From positions 1-64,000 of the forward strand of contig NZ_JAFEWF010000006.1 of the NCBI RefSeq assembly GCF_017355835.1: a DNA stretch of 64,000 nt, given 5' to 3'. The DNA is from Desertivirga brevis (GTDB lineage: Bacteria; Bacteroidota; Bacteroidia; Sphingobacteriales; Sphingobacteriaceae). Every line of letters starts with the position of its first letter. Position 1 is the stretch's first letter. The position numbers and the translations under genes were made by a program. Positions 53,981-61,694 of the stretch are shown here, piece after piece. The notes beneath the pieces are model-generated. The model was not told where the DNA came from, ran no database searches, and saw nothing but the letters and a program-made list of their open reading frames with translations.

Positions 53981-54370
53981 CTATCTCTTTTTTAGTTTCT
54001 CAACAAGTTGGGTTAATTCTTTGATCTCATCCTCACTGATCTCCTTCTCGTCGACTAGAAAGGACAGGAGGTGTTTGTAGGAATTATTGAAGTAATTGCT
54101 GAAGATCTTATCGAAAGCGAAAGTCTTATAATCCTTCTCTGCAATAAGTGGATAGTAAATGTGAGAACTTCCGTACACTTTATGATTTACAAAGCCTTTT
54201 GTCTCTAAAACACGTATCACTGTAGATACGGTGTTGTAGGCAGGTTTTGGTTCGGGCATCTCTTCTATAATATTTTTAACGATGCCTTCTTTTAGTCGCC
54301 ATAGAATGCGCATTACCTGTTCTTCTGCTTTTGTAAGTTCTTTAATAGAATTTTTACTCTTATCTTTCAT
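53981..54370 (-). CDS. BlaI/MecI/CopY family transcriptional repressor
   Basis: 129 residues. Winged-helix N-terminus (LTKAEEQVMRILWRLKEGIV, PAYNTVSTVIRVLETKGFVNHK) followed by the C-terminal dimerisation helices (DEIKELTQLVEKLKKR). Such repressors are normally inactivated by a BlaR/MecR-type M56 sensor-protease encoded next door; none is present here. Three BlaI-type dyads lie just upstream of its own ATG and before dprA, so autoregulation is likely. Confidence 0.92.
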   Translation of the reverse strand: MKDKSKNSIKELTKAEEQVMRILWRLKEGIVKNIIEEMPEPKPAYNTVSTVIRVLETKGFVNHKVYGSSHIYYPLIAEKDYKTFAFDKIFSNYFNNSYKHLLSFLVDEKEISEDEIKELTQLVEKLKKR

Positions 54371-54383
54371 GCTGGAAATTAAC

Positions 54384-54456
54384 CGAACTATAAAAGTAGT
54401 TCGAGTATATAAAGGTATAAACTATAGAAATAGTCCGCAAACTATTTCTATAGTTT
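54384..54456. promoter_or_regulatory. Three BlaI-type operators between blaI-like gene and dprA
   Basis: Site 1: CGAACTA-TAAAAG-TAGTTCG (54384-54403, perfect). Site 2: AAACTA-TAGAAA-TAGTCC (54419-54436). Site 3: AAACTA-TTTCTA-TAGTTT (54439-54456, perfect). Each has ACTA-N6-TAGT, the spacing of the known mec/bla operator. Sites 2 and 3 also form a 16-bp inverted repeat with each other. Site 3 lies at the -33 position of a predicted dprA promoter (GATCTTTG, 54465-54472). Confidence 0.75.
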
Positions 54457-54485
54457 ATTTTGTGGATCTTTGTTTTTCAAACCTA

Positions 54486-55580
54486 ATGTCTCTATTACAG
54501 CAAATCGCATTAACTCTAATTCCGGGGGTAGGATCTGTTAACTCTAAGCTATTATTAAAGCATTTTGGAAGTGTAGAAGAACTGTTCACAGCCAGCAAAG
54601 CGCAGCTAACTGCAATTCCCGGAATAGGCGAGAAGACGGCCCATAATATCTTCCAGAAGGAGTTTTTCAAGCGGGCCGAGAAAGAAATGGACTTTATTGA
54701 GCGGTACAAGATCAAAACATTCTTTATTACAGACGATGAATACCCTCAGCGATTGAAGAATTGTTATGATGCACCTGTTCTTCTCTACTATAAAGGAAAT
54801 GCTGATTTGAATCATAGTAAGATCATCAGTATTGTTGGGACACGAAAGGCAACGTCTTATGGAAAAGAGCTGACGCAAAAGCTTGTTGAAGACCTGAAGA
54901 AGCATGATGTTGTGGTGACAAGCGGACTGGCACACGGGATTGACGCAGTTGCACATCGGGAATGTCTTAGAAATGAAGTGCCGACAGTAGGAGTAGTAGG
55001 GCATGGGTTGGATCGCATATATCCCGCTCAACATCGTAGCATGGCAGAAAAAATGGTAGCTTGTGGCGGGATACTGACAGAGTTCCTATCTGAAACCAAT
55101 CCCGACCGGGAGAACTTTCCAAAGCGGAACAGGATTGTTGCGGGCATGGCAGATGCGACCATAATCGTGGAGGCAAGTGTGACCGGTGGAGCCCTAATCA
55201 CTGCAGATCTTGCTAATTCCTATAACAGGGATGTTTTTGCCTATCCGGGGGATGTTAATCATGAATACTCGGCGGGCTGCAATCATTTGATTAAAACTAA
55301 CAGGGCAAACTTGATAACAGGGATTAAAGATGTAGAGTACCTCTTGGGCTGGGTTGCAACGCAGGAAGCGGAAACGCCCAAGCAACTAAGTTTGAACCTG
55401 GCACTGGAGCCGGATGAAGATAAGATTGCCAGGATTCTTTTTGCAAAGAAGATGGCTGGAATAGATGAACTGTCACTAGATGCACAAATGCCGCAGAGCA
55501 AACTGGTAGTGGCCTTACTTGGTTTAGAGATGAAAGGGGTAGTAATAGGCCTTCCGGGTAAAATGTATAAGCTTGCTTGA
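54486..55580 (+). CDS. dprA: DNA-processing protein DprA
   Basis: 364 residues from ATG 54486 (MSLLQQIALTLIPGVGSV); a longer frame from 54282 would run through the operators and the blaI-like gene. N-terminal helix-hairpin-helix (GIGEKTAHNIF), a Rossmann core with SIVGTRKATSYG, TSGLAHGIDAVAHR, PKRNRIVAGMADATIIVEA and GGALITADLA, and a C-terminal winged helix (ELSLDAQMPQSKLVVALLGLEMKG). It loads RecA on incoming single-stranded DNA in natural transformation. Confidence 0.95.
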   Translation: MSLLQQIALTLIPGVGSVNSKLLLKHFGSVEELFTASKAQLTAIPGIGEKTAHNIFQKEFFKRAEKEMDFIERYKIKTFFITDDEYPQRLKNCYDAPVLLYYKGNADLNHSKIISIVGTRKATSYGKELTQKLVEDLKKHDVVVTSGLAHGIDAVAHRECLRNEVPTVGVVGHGLDRIYPAQHRSMAEKMVACGGILTEFLSETNPDRENFPKRNRIVAGMADATIIVEASVTGGALITADLANSYNRDVFAYPGDVNHEYSAGCNHLIKTNRANLITGIKDVEYLLGWVATQEAETPKQLSLNLALEPDEDKIARILFAKKMAGIDELSLDAQMPQSKLVVALLGLEMKGVVIGLPGKMYKLA

Positions 55581-55607
55581 AAAGGTAAAAGGCATACAAC
55601 TCTTCAA

Positions 55608-55634
55608 AATGTTCCACGTTCTACGTAGAACATT
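55608..55634. promoter_or_regulatory. parS-like palindrome
   Basis: AATGTTC...GAACATT flank a perfect 14-bp palindrome GTTCTACGTAGAAC (55618-55631). The core resembles the ParB site consensus TGTTnCACGTGnAACA with TACGTA instead of CACGTG. A second half-site TGTTCCACG overlaps on the left. It could equally be the terminator hairpin of dprA (28 bp past its stop), though there is no T-run. Confidence 0.35.
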
Positions 55635-55702
55635 CTCTTGAACTTCAATGATTTAATTTGTTGTAACTTCAGTGCTCTTTCATCTGCTTCTGCTTATCTT
55701 AT

Positions 55703-56200
55703 TTAATCATCGCCACTTTTGGGAAAATCATATAGTAATTCCTTTCCGGTATCATAGCTGATCATAGCCCAGTCATCGAAGGGAAATTCAATGAGGATCA
55801 AACCGCAGGTAGGGATGTTCGAAATATAAGAGCCACTTAAACCTACAGCAAGATTGGTAATGCCCGGATTATGTCCGAAGAGAGCGATAAAGTCCTTAGT
55901 ATTATCAAGCTGATTTACAATTTTGAGCAGGTCATTAGCACTGGCCTCATATATGCCCTCAATTTTCTCAATCTGTTCCTTGTCTATATTGAAGGTTTTT
56001 GCGAAGTATTTAGCAGTAGTATATGCTCGTTTAGCGGGACTGCTAACTAGATGTTCAGGAACAATATGCTTTTGCAAAAGCCTTTCAGCCATCTCCGGGG
56101 CGTTTTTATGCCCTCTATTGTTCAATGGCCTGTCGAAGTCAGAAAGCTTAGGGTCGTTCCAGTCAGATTTTGCGTGTCTTATAAGTAGTAGTTTCTTCAT
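55703..56200 (-). CDS. Histidine phosphatase family protein (SixA-like)
   Basis: 165 residues from the Met at 56200 (MKKLLLIRHAKSDW); the frame opens five residues earlier. The phosphohistidine motif RHAK (about residue 8), the second catalytic His in ALFGHNPGI (about 112) and the conserved HLVSSPAKRAYTTAKYF match SixA-type phosphohistidine phosphatases. The substrate may be a histidine-phosphorylated protein; not provable here. Monocistronic. Confidence 0.88.
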   Translation of the reverse strand: MKKLLLIRHAKSDWNDPKLSDFDRPLNNRGHKNAPEMAERLLQKHIVPEHLVSSPAKRAYTTAKYFAKTFNIDKEQIEKIEGIYEASANDLLKIVNQLDNTKDFIALFGHNPGITNLAVGLSGSYISNIPTCGLILIEFPFDDWAMISYDTGKELLYDFPKSGDD

Positions 56201-56267
56201 AAAATATTTAAGCAAAAAAATAGCCCGGAAGTTTCCCGGGCTGTAAGTTTATTAAAATTAAGTTTTG

Positions 56268-56870
56268 TTAGAATGCGAAACCGACAGAAATTGAGAAGAC
56301 GCGATTCTTTATTTTTAATCCCTCAAGATCTTCTTCCGACTTTGCAATGTCTGCTAATCCGAGCCCGTAATTAACGTTAAATAAAAGGCCGTTATTCAAT
56401 TCTATACCTCCAAGGAAGTTAAGACCGAAATCTCCTCTTTTGTATCCACTATCATCTCCAAAGAAGTCCGCCTCTTCTCCGTCTGCTTTAGCTTTTCCAG
56501 CTATACCTACAGCTGCATAAGGCCCAGCGCCAAGAAAAAGGTGGCCAAAACTTCCTGTAGGAAATTTTGCTACTGCATTTACAGGAATTTCCAAATACAT
56601 TGCATTTGCTGTGCCACCTTCGTCTCCTTTTACCTTAAAACCTTTTCCTGATATACCTAAACCAGGTTGGATAGAAATCCTTTCGCTAACTCCTAAGTCC
56701 GCGAACCCAAAGAAATGGAATGACGTGTTTGAGGTCGGTGATAAACTCATGCCTTCTGCGCTCCATTCTTGGTTCGCAAAATTCACCCCCGCTTTAAGTC
56801 CAAACTTTGTTTGTGCGAATAGGCTTGAACCTGCAACCAGCATCATAGCTGTGAAAAATAGTTTTTTCAT
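56268..56870 (-). CDS. Outer-membrane beta-barrel protein (porin family), copy 2
   Basis: 200 residues. Signal peptide MKKLFFTAMMLVAGSSLFAQ, then an 8-strand-type barrel of the OMP_b-brl_2 kind (TKFGLKAGVNFANQEW, RGDFGLNFLGGIELNNGLL) ending in Phe. Clearly paralogous to the gene at 57106-57750 (shared KFGLKAGVNFA, YLEIP-NAV, DLGLNFLGG). A sequence related to the 3' end of the GT9 gene lies upstream, suggesting a tandem duplication. Function unknown; structural or adhesive role possible. Confidence 0.85.
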   Translation of the reverse strand: MKKLFFTAMMLVAGSSLFAQTKFGLKAGVNFANQEWSAEGMSLSPTSNTSFHFFGFADLGVSERISIQPGLGISGKGFKVKGDEGGTANAMYLEIPVNAVAKFPTGSFGHLFLGAGPYAAVGIAGKAKADGEEADFFGDDSGYKRGDFGLNFLGGIELNNGLLFNVNYGLGLADIAKSEEDLEGLKIKNRVFSISVGFAF

Positions 56871-57021
56871 TTTTTAAAAGATATGTGATAATTAATTTAA
56901 TTGTGAGCAATGTGGGAAACAAGACGGTTAGGCCTCGGAGAAGAAATTCCAAATTGAATCTCTAGATTTTGTTATTAAATTCATTGTGATAGGATTCTAT
57001 TTCGGCTGCAAGTATACAAAT

Positions 57022-57051
57022 TTATACCGATTCTGCATCCCCATTTGAATC
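57022..57051 (-). pseudogene. Scar resembling the 3' end of the GT9 gene
   Basis: Thirty bases that on the minus strand encode DSNGDAESV-stop, matching 25 of 30 bases and the frame and stop of the GT9 gene's end (DSKGIAESV-stop, 57820-57849). It lies upstream of the second porin copy, as the GT9 gene lies upstream of the first. Best explained as a relic of a tandem duplication spanning the GT9 end and the porin. Confidence 0.5.
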
Positions 57052-57105
57052 GGGTAAGAAATAATTAAAATCCTGGTGTTCTGTTCCAATTAACACCACT
57101 AAAAA

Positions 57106-57750
57106 TTATAGGAGAACACCTAGGGAAATTGAAAGTGCTCTATTTTTGGCAGTAAAGCCTGGTTGAACGGCATCACTTCTAAATGTATTAATCATGCCAA
57201 GTTCATATTCGATGTTTACTAAAAGGCCATTTTTTAGTTCAAATCCACCTAAAAAATTTAATCCCAAGTCAGGCCTATTATAAAGCCCTTTTTCATTAAA
57301 CAAATTATTGTTACCATAAACGCCAACTTCAAACCCTTCTCCTTTAATTTTACCTGTTAGTCCATATGCTGTATATAAACCTCCCCCAGTATAAAATTTA
57401 CCCAGCCTTCTAATGGGAAGCTTAATAACTGCATTAAGTGGAATTTCTAAATAGATAAGGTTTGTGGTGGCGTTTACAAATTCTATATGTTTTAGCCTGT
57501 TGCCTTTTCCTGTGATACTAAGCCCAGGTCGGATTGAAATATCCTCCAAAATTTTGATGTCTGCAAAGGCTTGCAAATTGAATGAAGTGTTCGACGATGG
57601 GATAATAGTTCGTTCCGGTCTAATTTTTTGTTTTGCAAAATTCACACCTGCCTTAAGTCCAAATTTAGCTTGCCCAAATAATGCTGTTCCTGAAATGGTA
57701 AATATTGTTGTGAAGCAAAGGCTTAGAATACTCGTCTTTAGGTTTATCAT
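57106..57750 (-). CDS. Outer-membrane beta-barrel protein (porin family), copy 1
   Basis: 214 residues. N-terminal signal (about 8-27, cleavage near FGQ) then QAKFGLKAGVNFAKQ and barrel strands as in copy 2 (RPDLGLNFLGGFELKNGLL), ending SLGVLL. It is slightly longer than copy 2 and considerably diverged (more Ile, Asn and Lys). It starts 69 bp downstream of the GT9 gene on the same strand, so read-through transcription is likely. Function unknown. Confidence 0.85.
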   Translation of the reverse strand: MINLKTSILSLCFTTIFTISGTALFGQAKFGLKAGVNFAKQKIRPERTIIPSSNTSFNLQAFADIKILEDISIRPGLSITGKGNRLKHIEFVNATTNLIYLEIPLNAVIKLPIRRLGKFYTGGGLYTAYGLTGKIKGEGFEVGVYGNNNLFNEKGLYNRPDLGLNFLGGFELKNGLLVNIEYELGMINTFRSDAVQPGFTAKNRALSISLGVLL

Positions 57751-57819
57751 GATTTAATTGTGTAAGTTTTGGCTTCGCATTTGCGACTGCCAACCACTAA
57801 TGTTGCGTATTTCTTGTTG

Positions 57820-58776
57820 TTATACCGACTCTGCAATCCCCTTCGAATCCTGTTCATTCATACATTTAAAATGCCCTAAAGGGCATTTCTTATATCCGAT
57901 CTTCGAACACGGTCTGCACTTTAGACCTTTTACTTCAAAAATCTTCTGTTCATCTGTTTTGTACGGATACATTCCAAGTTCGGGAACAGTGTTGCCCCAT
58001 ACAGAGATAATGCGCTTGTTAAAGGCTGCTGCAATATGCATCAGTCCTGTATCATGAGTGATAACAGTCTCTGCTTCTCTGACTAAAAAAGCCGACTCAT
58101 CCAAGGAGAATTTTCCACATCCATTAAATACATGAGAGCCACTTTCCCTGGCAATTTCTGCACCTTGCTCCATTTCATCTTTCCCGCCGAGAAGCACAAG
58201 TGGCTTGTCAATAAGACGACAAATTTCGACGATCTTGTGAATGGGAAGCCGTTTCGTGGCATGTTGAGCGCCGGTTACAAAAGCAACGTAGTTAATATGT
58301 GAAGGCGGAAGTAATTCTGCTACATTTCGTTCTTTTTCAAGAAAGTAGTCAAGTCCTTTACCATCATTTGTAACCCCAAGAGGAGCTGCAGCCTCAAGAT
58401 AGCGGTCAACAATATGCTTATCTGGCATTTTGTTGATCTTAAAGTTGACCAGAAGCCACTTTTCAATATTCAGTTTGTTAAAGGCCGAAGAGCGGACACC
58501 AAGTTTAAACTTGAGAAGTCTTGTCCGAAGGTTATTGTGAAGATCAATGACGTAGTCAAAATTTTCTGCCTTTAATTCCTCCACGGTCTTAGCTAACGGC
58601 TTTTCCAGGAGGTGAAGTTTATCAATATAAGGATTGCTGCTTAATACAGCTTTGAAATTAGGCTTACTAAGAAAGTGGAGTTCACAACCAGGTAACTGCT
58701 GCTTAACGCAACGGATCACCGGTGTGGTAAGTACTATATCTCCAATGGAACTAAAGCGTATGATTAAAATCTTCAA
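57820..58776 (-). CDS. Glycosyltransferase family 9 (ADP-heptose:LPS heptosyltransferase-like)
   Basis: 318 residues of the GT-B type GT9 family. N-terminal MKILIIRFSSIGDIVLTTPV, then the conserved VTGAQHATKRLPIHKIVEI and DTGLMHIAAAFNKRIISVWG. A cysteine cluster near the C-terminus (CRPCSKIGYKKCPLGHFKC) is common in Bacteroidota members. Predicted role: core-LPS or other envelope glycan synthesis; donor unproven. It begins 4 bp after the PolX-like gene on the same strand, implying one operon. Confidence 0.88.
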   Translation of the reverse strand: MKILIIRFSSIGDIVLTTPVIRCVKQQLPGCELHFLSKPNFKAVLSSNPYIDKLHLLEKPLAKTVEELKAENFDYVIDLHNNLRTRLLKFKLGVRSSAFNKLNIEKWLLVNFKINKMPDKHIVDRYLEAAAPLGVTNDGKGLDYFLEKERNVAELLPPSHINYVAFVTGAQHATKRLPIHKIVEICRLIDKPLVLLGGKDEMEQGAEIARESGSHVFNGCGKFSLDESAFLVREAETVITHDTGLMHIAAAFNKRIISVWGNTVPELGMYPYKTDEQKIFEVKGLKCRPCSKIGYKKCPLGHFKCMNEQDSKGIAESV

Positions 58777-58779
58777 TTC

Positions 58780-60456
58780 TTAAATTCCTTTCTTTTGTTT
58801 GAAGTAAGATGATATCTCAGTTGAGTTCAAAGCATTTAAACAATCTGCAGCAGTAACACCTCCCTTTCGGGCTGCTAAAATACCGTATCGGGTGTCGTAG
58901 AACCCCTTCTTACTGTGCGCATCAGGATTTATCGAAAGTTTCACTCCTTTTTCAAGAGCGTATTGATGCCAGCGCCAGTCAAGGTCGAGCCGTAGAGGAT
59001 TGGAATTTATTTCAATGATAACTCCGTTAGCAGCGCAAGCATCGATCACCTTTTTATAGTCAATCGGGTATCCGTTGCGCGTTAGTAACATCCTTCCGGT
59101 AGGGTGACCGAGTATAGTTGTAAATGGATTTTCAACAGCTTTAATCAGTCGGCTGGTTGCCTTTTCTTCGCTCATTTTAAATACGGAGTGAATAGATGCA
59201 ACAACAAAATCGAAGCGGGCTAAAATCTCATCCGAGTAATCTAAGGAACCATCAAATAATATATCCGATTCAATGCCCTTAAAGATTTGGAAATTTTCAA
59301 TTTTCGCATTAAGCTTGTCTATTTCTTCGTGCTGTGCTCGAACCCGTTCTTCGGTTAAGCCCTTAGCGTAGAAAGCAGATTTCGAGTGGTCTGATATACC
59401 CAAGTATTGCAGTTTGAGCTCATCCCTGCAAAAAAGAGCCATTTCCTCCAAAGTGTGCACTCCGTCGCTCCAGGTACTATGATTATGAAGACTGCCTTTA
59501 AGATCTTTCCACTCCACCAGTTCTGGCATTCTTCCTGCTGCAGCAAGGTTAAATTCAAATATACCTTCTCTTAGTTCAGGTTCAATATAAGGAAGACCAG
59601 CTTTAGCATACAATTGCTCCTCGGTGTCAAAACTTTTGTCACTTCCATCAAGACGGCTGAGCAATTCTGCATTATGTCCTTCAGTCCCTGTTAATAAAGC
59701 AAGGTTATAACTAAACGTATCAGGACTACAAAAATTAAATAGAACCTTTATTCCCGTCTCGTGCTCTGTTTCTAGCTTTTCAGGACTTTCTGCGAGGACT
59801 TTTAAACTAGAGATTTCCTCTATGGAGGAAATAATTCCAGAAGGATCTCCTGAGCCTATCAGAAAGTCAAGTCCATCAATAATTTCACATCTTCTACGGT
59901 AATCTCCCACAAAAGAAAGCTGATCAACTCCAGCAAGTCCGGTTACTTCTTTTATCAATAACTCAGCAACTTCTTCCACCTGGGCGTACAAGTATCTGCC
60001 ATTACTCGCTACCTTAAACTCGATTGCCTTCCTGATCTCTTCTTGCGTTTTTAATCCAAAGCCTTTAGCTTCTATAAGGCGATTTTCATTACAGGCATAG
60101 TAAAGCTCACCGATACTCTCAATTCCAAGTTCTTTCCAGATCACAAGAACTTTCTTCGGCCCAACACCCTTAATGCCCATTATCTCAACCACACCTGCAG
60201 GCGTTTCATTGATTAAATCGGCCATCTCCTGGATAGTTCCAGTTTGAAGTAATTCGATTACTTTGGAGGCTGTGCTTTTTCCTAAACCATCAATCTTCTC
60301 AATTTCTTCAGGACTCTTCTTTGCTATAGAGAAGGGAAGTTTATCTACTTTGAAAGCAGCCGTAGCCAGCGATTTTACCTTAAATGGATTTTCTTCATGA
60401 AGTTCCATTAGTTGACTAAACAATCTCAGGGTTCTCGCTATGGTTTTATTTTCCAT
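58780..60456 (-). CDS. PolX-family protein with intact PHP domain and disrupted polymerase site
   Basis: 558 residues from the Met at 60456 (MENKTIARTLRLFSQL); the frame opens nine residues earlier. Architecture: HhH-containing 8-kDa and finger domains (about 1-170), palm-like region (about 175-300), PHP domain (about 325-558). The PHP metal motifs are all there (HNHSTWSDG, GISDHSK, ASIHS, GHPTGR, NPDAHS). In the palm the usual GSxRR...DxD reads GDYRRRCEIIDGLDF, so the first catalytic Asp is Gly. The third-Asp strand (VDLR in active members) reads VLFN. It likely acts as a PHP nuclease or phosphatase, not a polymerase. Confidence 0.87.
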   Translation of the reverse strand: MENKTIARTLRLFSQLMELHEENPFKVKSLATAAFKVDKLPFSIAKKSPEEIEKIDGLGKSTASKVIELLQTGTIQEMADLINETPAGVVEIMGIKGVGPKKVLVIWKELGIESIGELYYACNENRLIEAKGFGLKTQEEIRKAIEFKVASNGRYLYAQVEEVAELLIKEVTGLAGVDQLSFVGDYRRRCEIIDGLDFLIGSGDPSGIISSIEEISSLKVLAESPEKLETEHETGIKVLFNFCSPDTFSYNLALLTGTEGHNAELLSRLDGSDKSFDTEEQLYAKAGLPYIEPELREGIFEFNLAAAGRMPELVEWKDLKGSLHNHSTWSDGVHTLEEMALFCRDELKLQYLGISDHSKSAFYAKGLTEERVRAQHEEIDKLNAKIENFQIFKGIESDILFDGSLDYSDEILARFDFVVASIHSVFKMSEEKATSRLIKAVENPFTTILGHPTGRMLLTRNGYPIDYKKVIDACAANGVIIEINSNPLRLDLDWRWHQYALEKGVKLSINPDAHSKKGFYDTRYGILAARKGGVTAADCLNALNSTEISSYFKQKKGI

Positions 60457-60556
60457 CGGTTCAAAAATACATATATCCCTCAATGTCCGCTTAAAAACAT
60501 CTCATCTTCTTTTAGTGTTCTCTGAAGAATTCACACTTGTATAAAAAATCTAAAGC

Positions 60557-61633
60557 ATGTTAAACAAAGCGGTTAAAGTTCTTCTCTTATTCTCTTTAAT
60601 TTTTGCGGGACTATATTATGCAAAACCGTTTTTGTTCCCTTTTACCCTGGCCGCTATAATTGCCATGCTGTTGTTACCACTGTGCAAGCGTATCGAGGGG
60701 AAGGGCTTTAGCCGACCAGTTTCAGCCATCTTCGGCCTTTTAGTTTTAGCCGGTGTCCTCGCCGGAATTGTTGCTTTATTGATCTGGCAGATGTCGGATA
60801 TTGCAAAGGACTTTTCCGAAATGCAAGGGAAGGTTTCTGATATGATCCACCAGGTTCAGCGTTTTATTCAGGCTAAACTAGGCATAACGGCGCAGGAGCA
60901 GAAGAAGCTGTTGCAGTCGTCGGGATCCTCAGGAGGAAGTATGAGCAAAGTGGTTTCTAATACTCTTGGCTTCGCTGTTGACTTTATTCTGGTTGTAGTT
61001 TACATTTTCATATTTCTTATTTCAAGGAGCCATTTAAAGAAGTTCCTGCTTAAAATTGTTCCCGATGACAAGAGGTTGATGGCGGAGAAAGTAGTATTTG
61101 ATACTACTCTTGTTTCTTACAAGTATCTTTCAGGATTAACCATGATGATCATTATGTTATGGATCCTCTATGGTATTGGCTTTTCCATCGCGGGAATTAA
61201 GAACGCAATATTCTTTGCTATTTTATGTGGTATCCTTGAAATTATACCTTTTGTTGGCAATCTAACAGGTACGGCCTTGACTGTATTGATGGCTTTAACT
61301 CAAGGCGGCGGAGCTGGACTAGTAGTGGGGGTTATCATCACTTATTTTGTTGTTCAATTTGTTCAAAGCTATATTATAGAGCCTTTAGTGGTGGGAGCTG
61401 AAGTTAATATTAATCCGCTTTTCACAATAATAGCCTTGGTACTAGGAGAATTAGTTTGGGGAATTGCTGGCCTCGTAGTGGCCATACCTTTGTTGGGCAT
61501 GCTTAAAATAGTATGTGATAATATAGAGGAATTGAAACCTTATGGGTATTTGATAGGAGAGGAAAAGAAGAAGCAATCGGGAAGTCAACCCTGGATGGAA
61601 AAGGTTAAAAAGATATTCAGTAAGAAAGGATGA
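60557..61633 (+). CDS. AI-2E family transporter (PerM-like)
   Basis: 358 residues, about eight membrane helices. Family features: YYAKPFLFPFTLAAIIAMLLLP at the start, a central amphipathic periplasmic or cytoplasmic region (about 85-130), and C-terminal GILEIIPFVGNLTGTAL and YIIEPLVVGAEVNINPL. The exported substrate is uncertain despite the family name. Divergent from the PolX-like gene; a hairpin follows at 61660. Confidence 0.9.
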   Translation: MLNKAVKVLLLFSLIFAGLYYAKPFLFPFTLAAIIAMLLLPLCKRIEGKGFSRPVSAIFGLLVLAGVLAGIVALLIWQMSDIAKDFSEMQGKVSDMIHQVQRFIQAKLGITAQEQKKLLQSSGSSGGSMSKVVSNTLGFAVDFILVVVYIFIFLISRSHLKKFLLKIVPDDKRLMAEKVVFDTTLVSYKYLSGLTMMIIMLWILYGIGFSIAGIKNAIFFAILCGILEIIPFVGNLTGTALTVLMALTQGGGAGLVVGVIITYFVVQFVQSYIIEPLVVGAEVNINPLFTIIALVLGELVWGIAGLVVAIPLLGMLKIVCDNIEELKPYGYLIGEEKKKQSGSQPWMEKVKKIFSKKG

Positions 61634-61659
61634 GAAAGCGAAGCAGTAAGGAAAATAGA

Positions 61660-61684
61660 AAGCCCGGCAGTGGTTGCCGGGCTT
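61660..61684. terminator. Hairpin between convergent AI-2E and sppA genes
   Basis: AAGCCCGGCA / TGCCGGGCTT (61660-61669 and 61675-61684), perfect 10-bp GC-rich stem with a GTGGT loop. T-tracts are weak on both sides; probably bidirectional. Confidence 0.7.
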
Positions 61685-61694
61685 GTAATGCAAT

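Noticed and set aside
54282..54485. Longer N-terminus for DprA starting at 54282
   Set aside because: It would read through the blaI-like gene and all three operators; homologues begin at MSLLQQIALTLIPGVGSV.
57001..57060. tRNA-like sequence (CCCC...GAATC stretch)
   Set aside because: No cloverleaf can be drawn. The similarity to 57820-57849 is explained by the duplicated 3' end of the GT9 gene.
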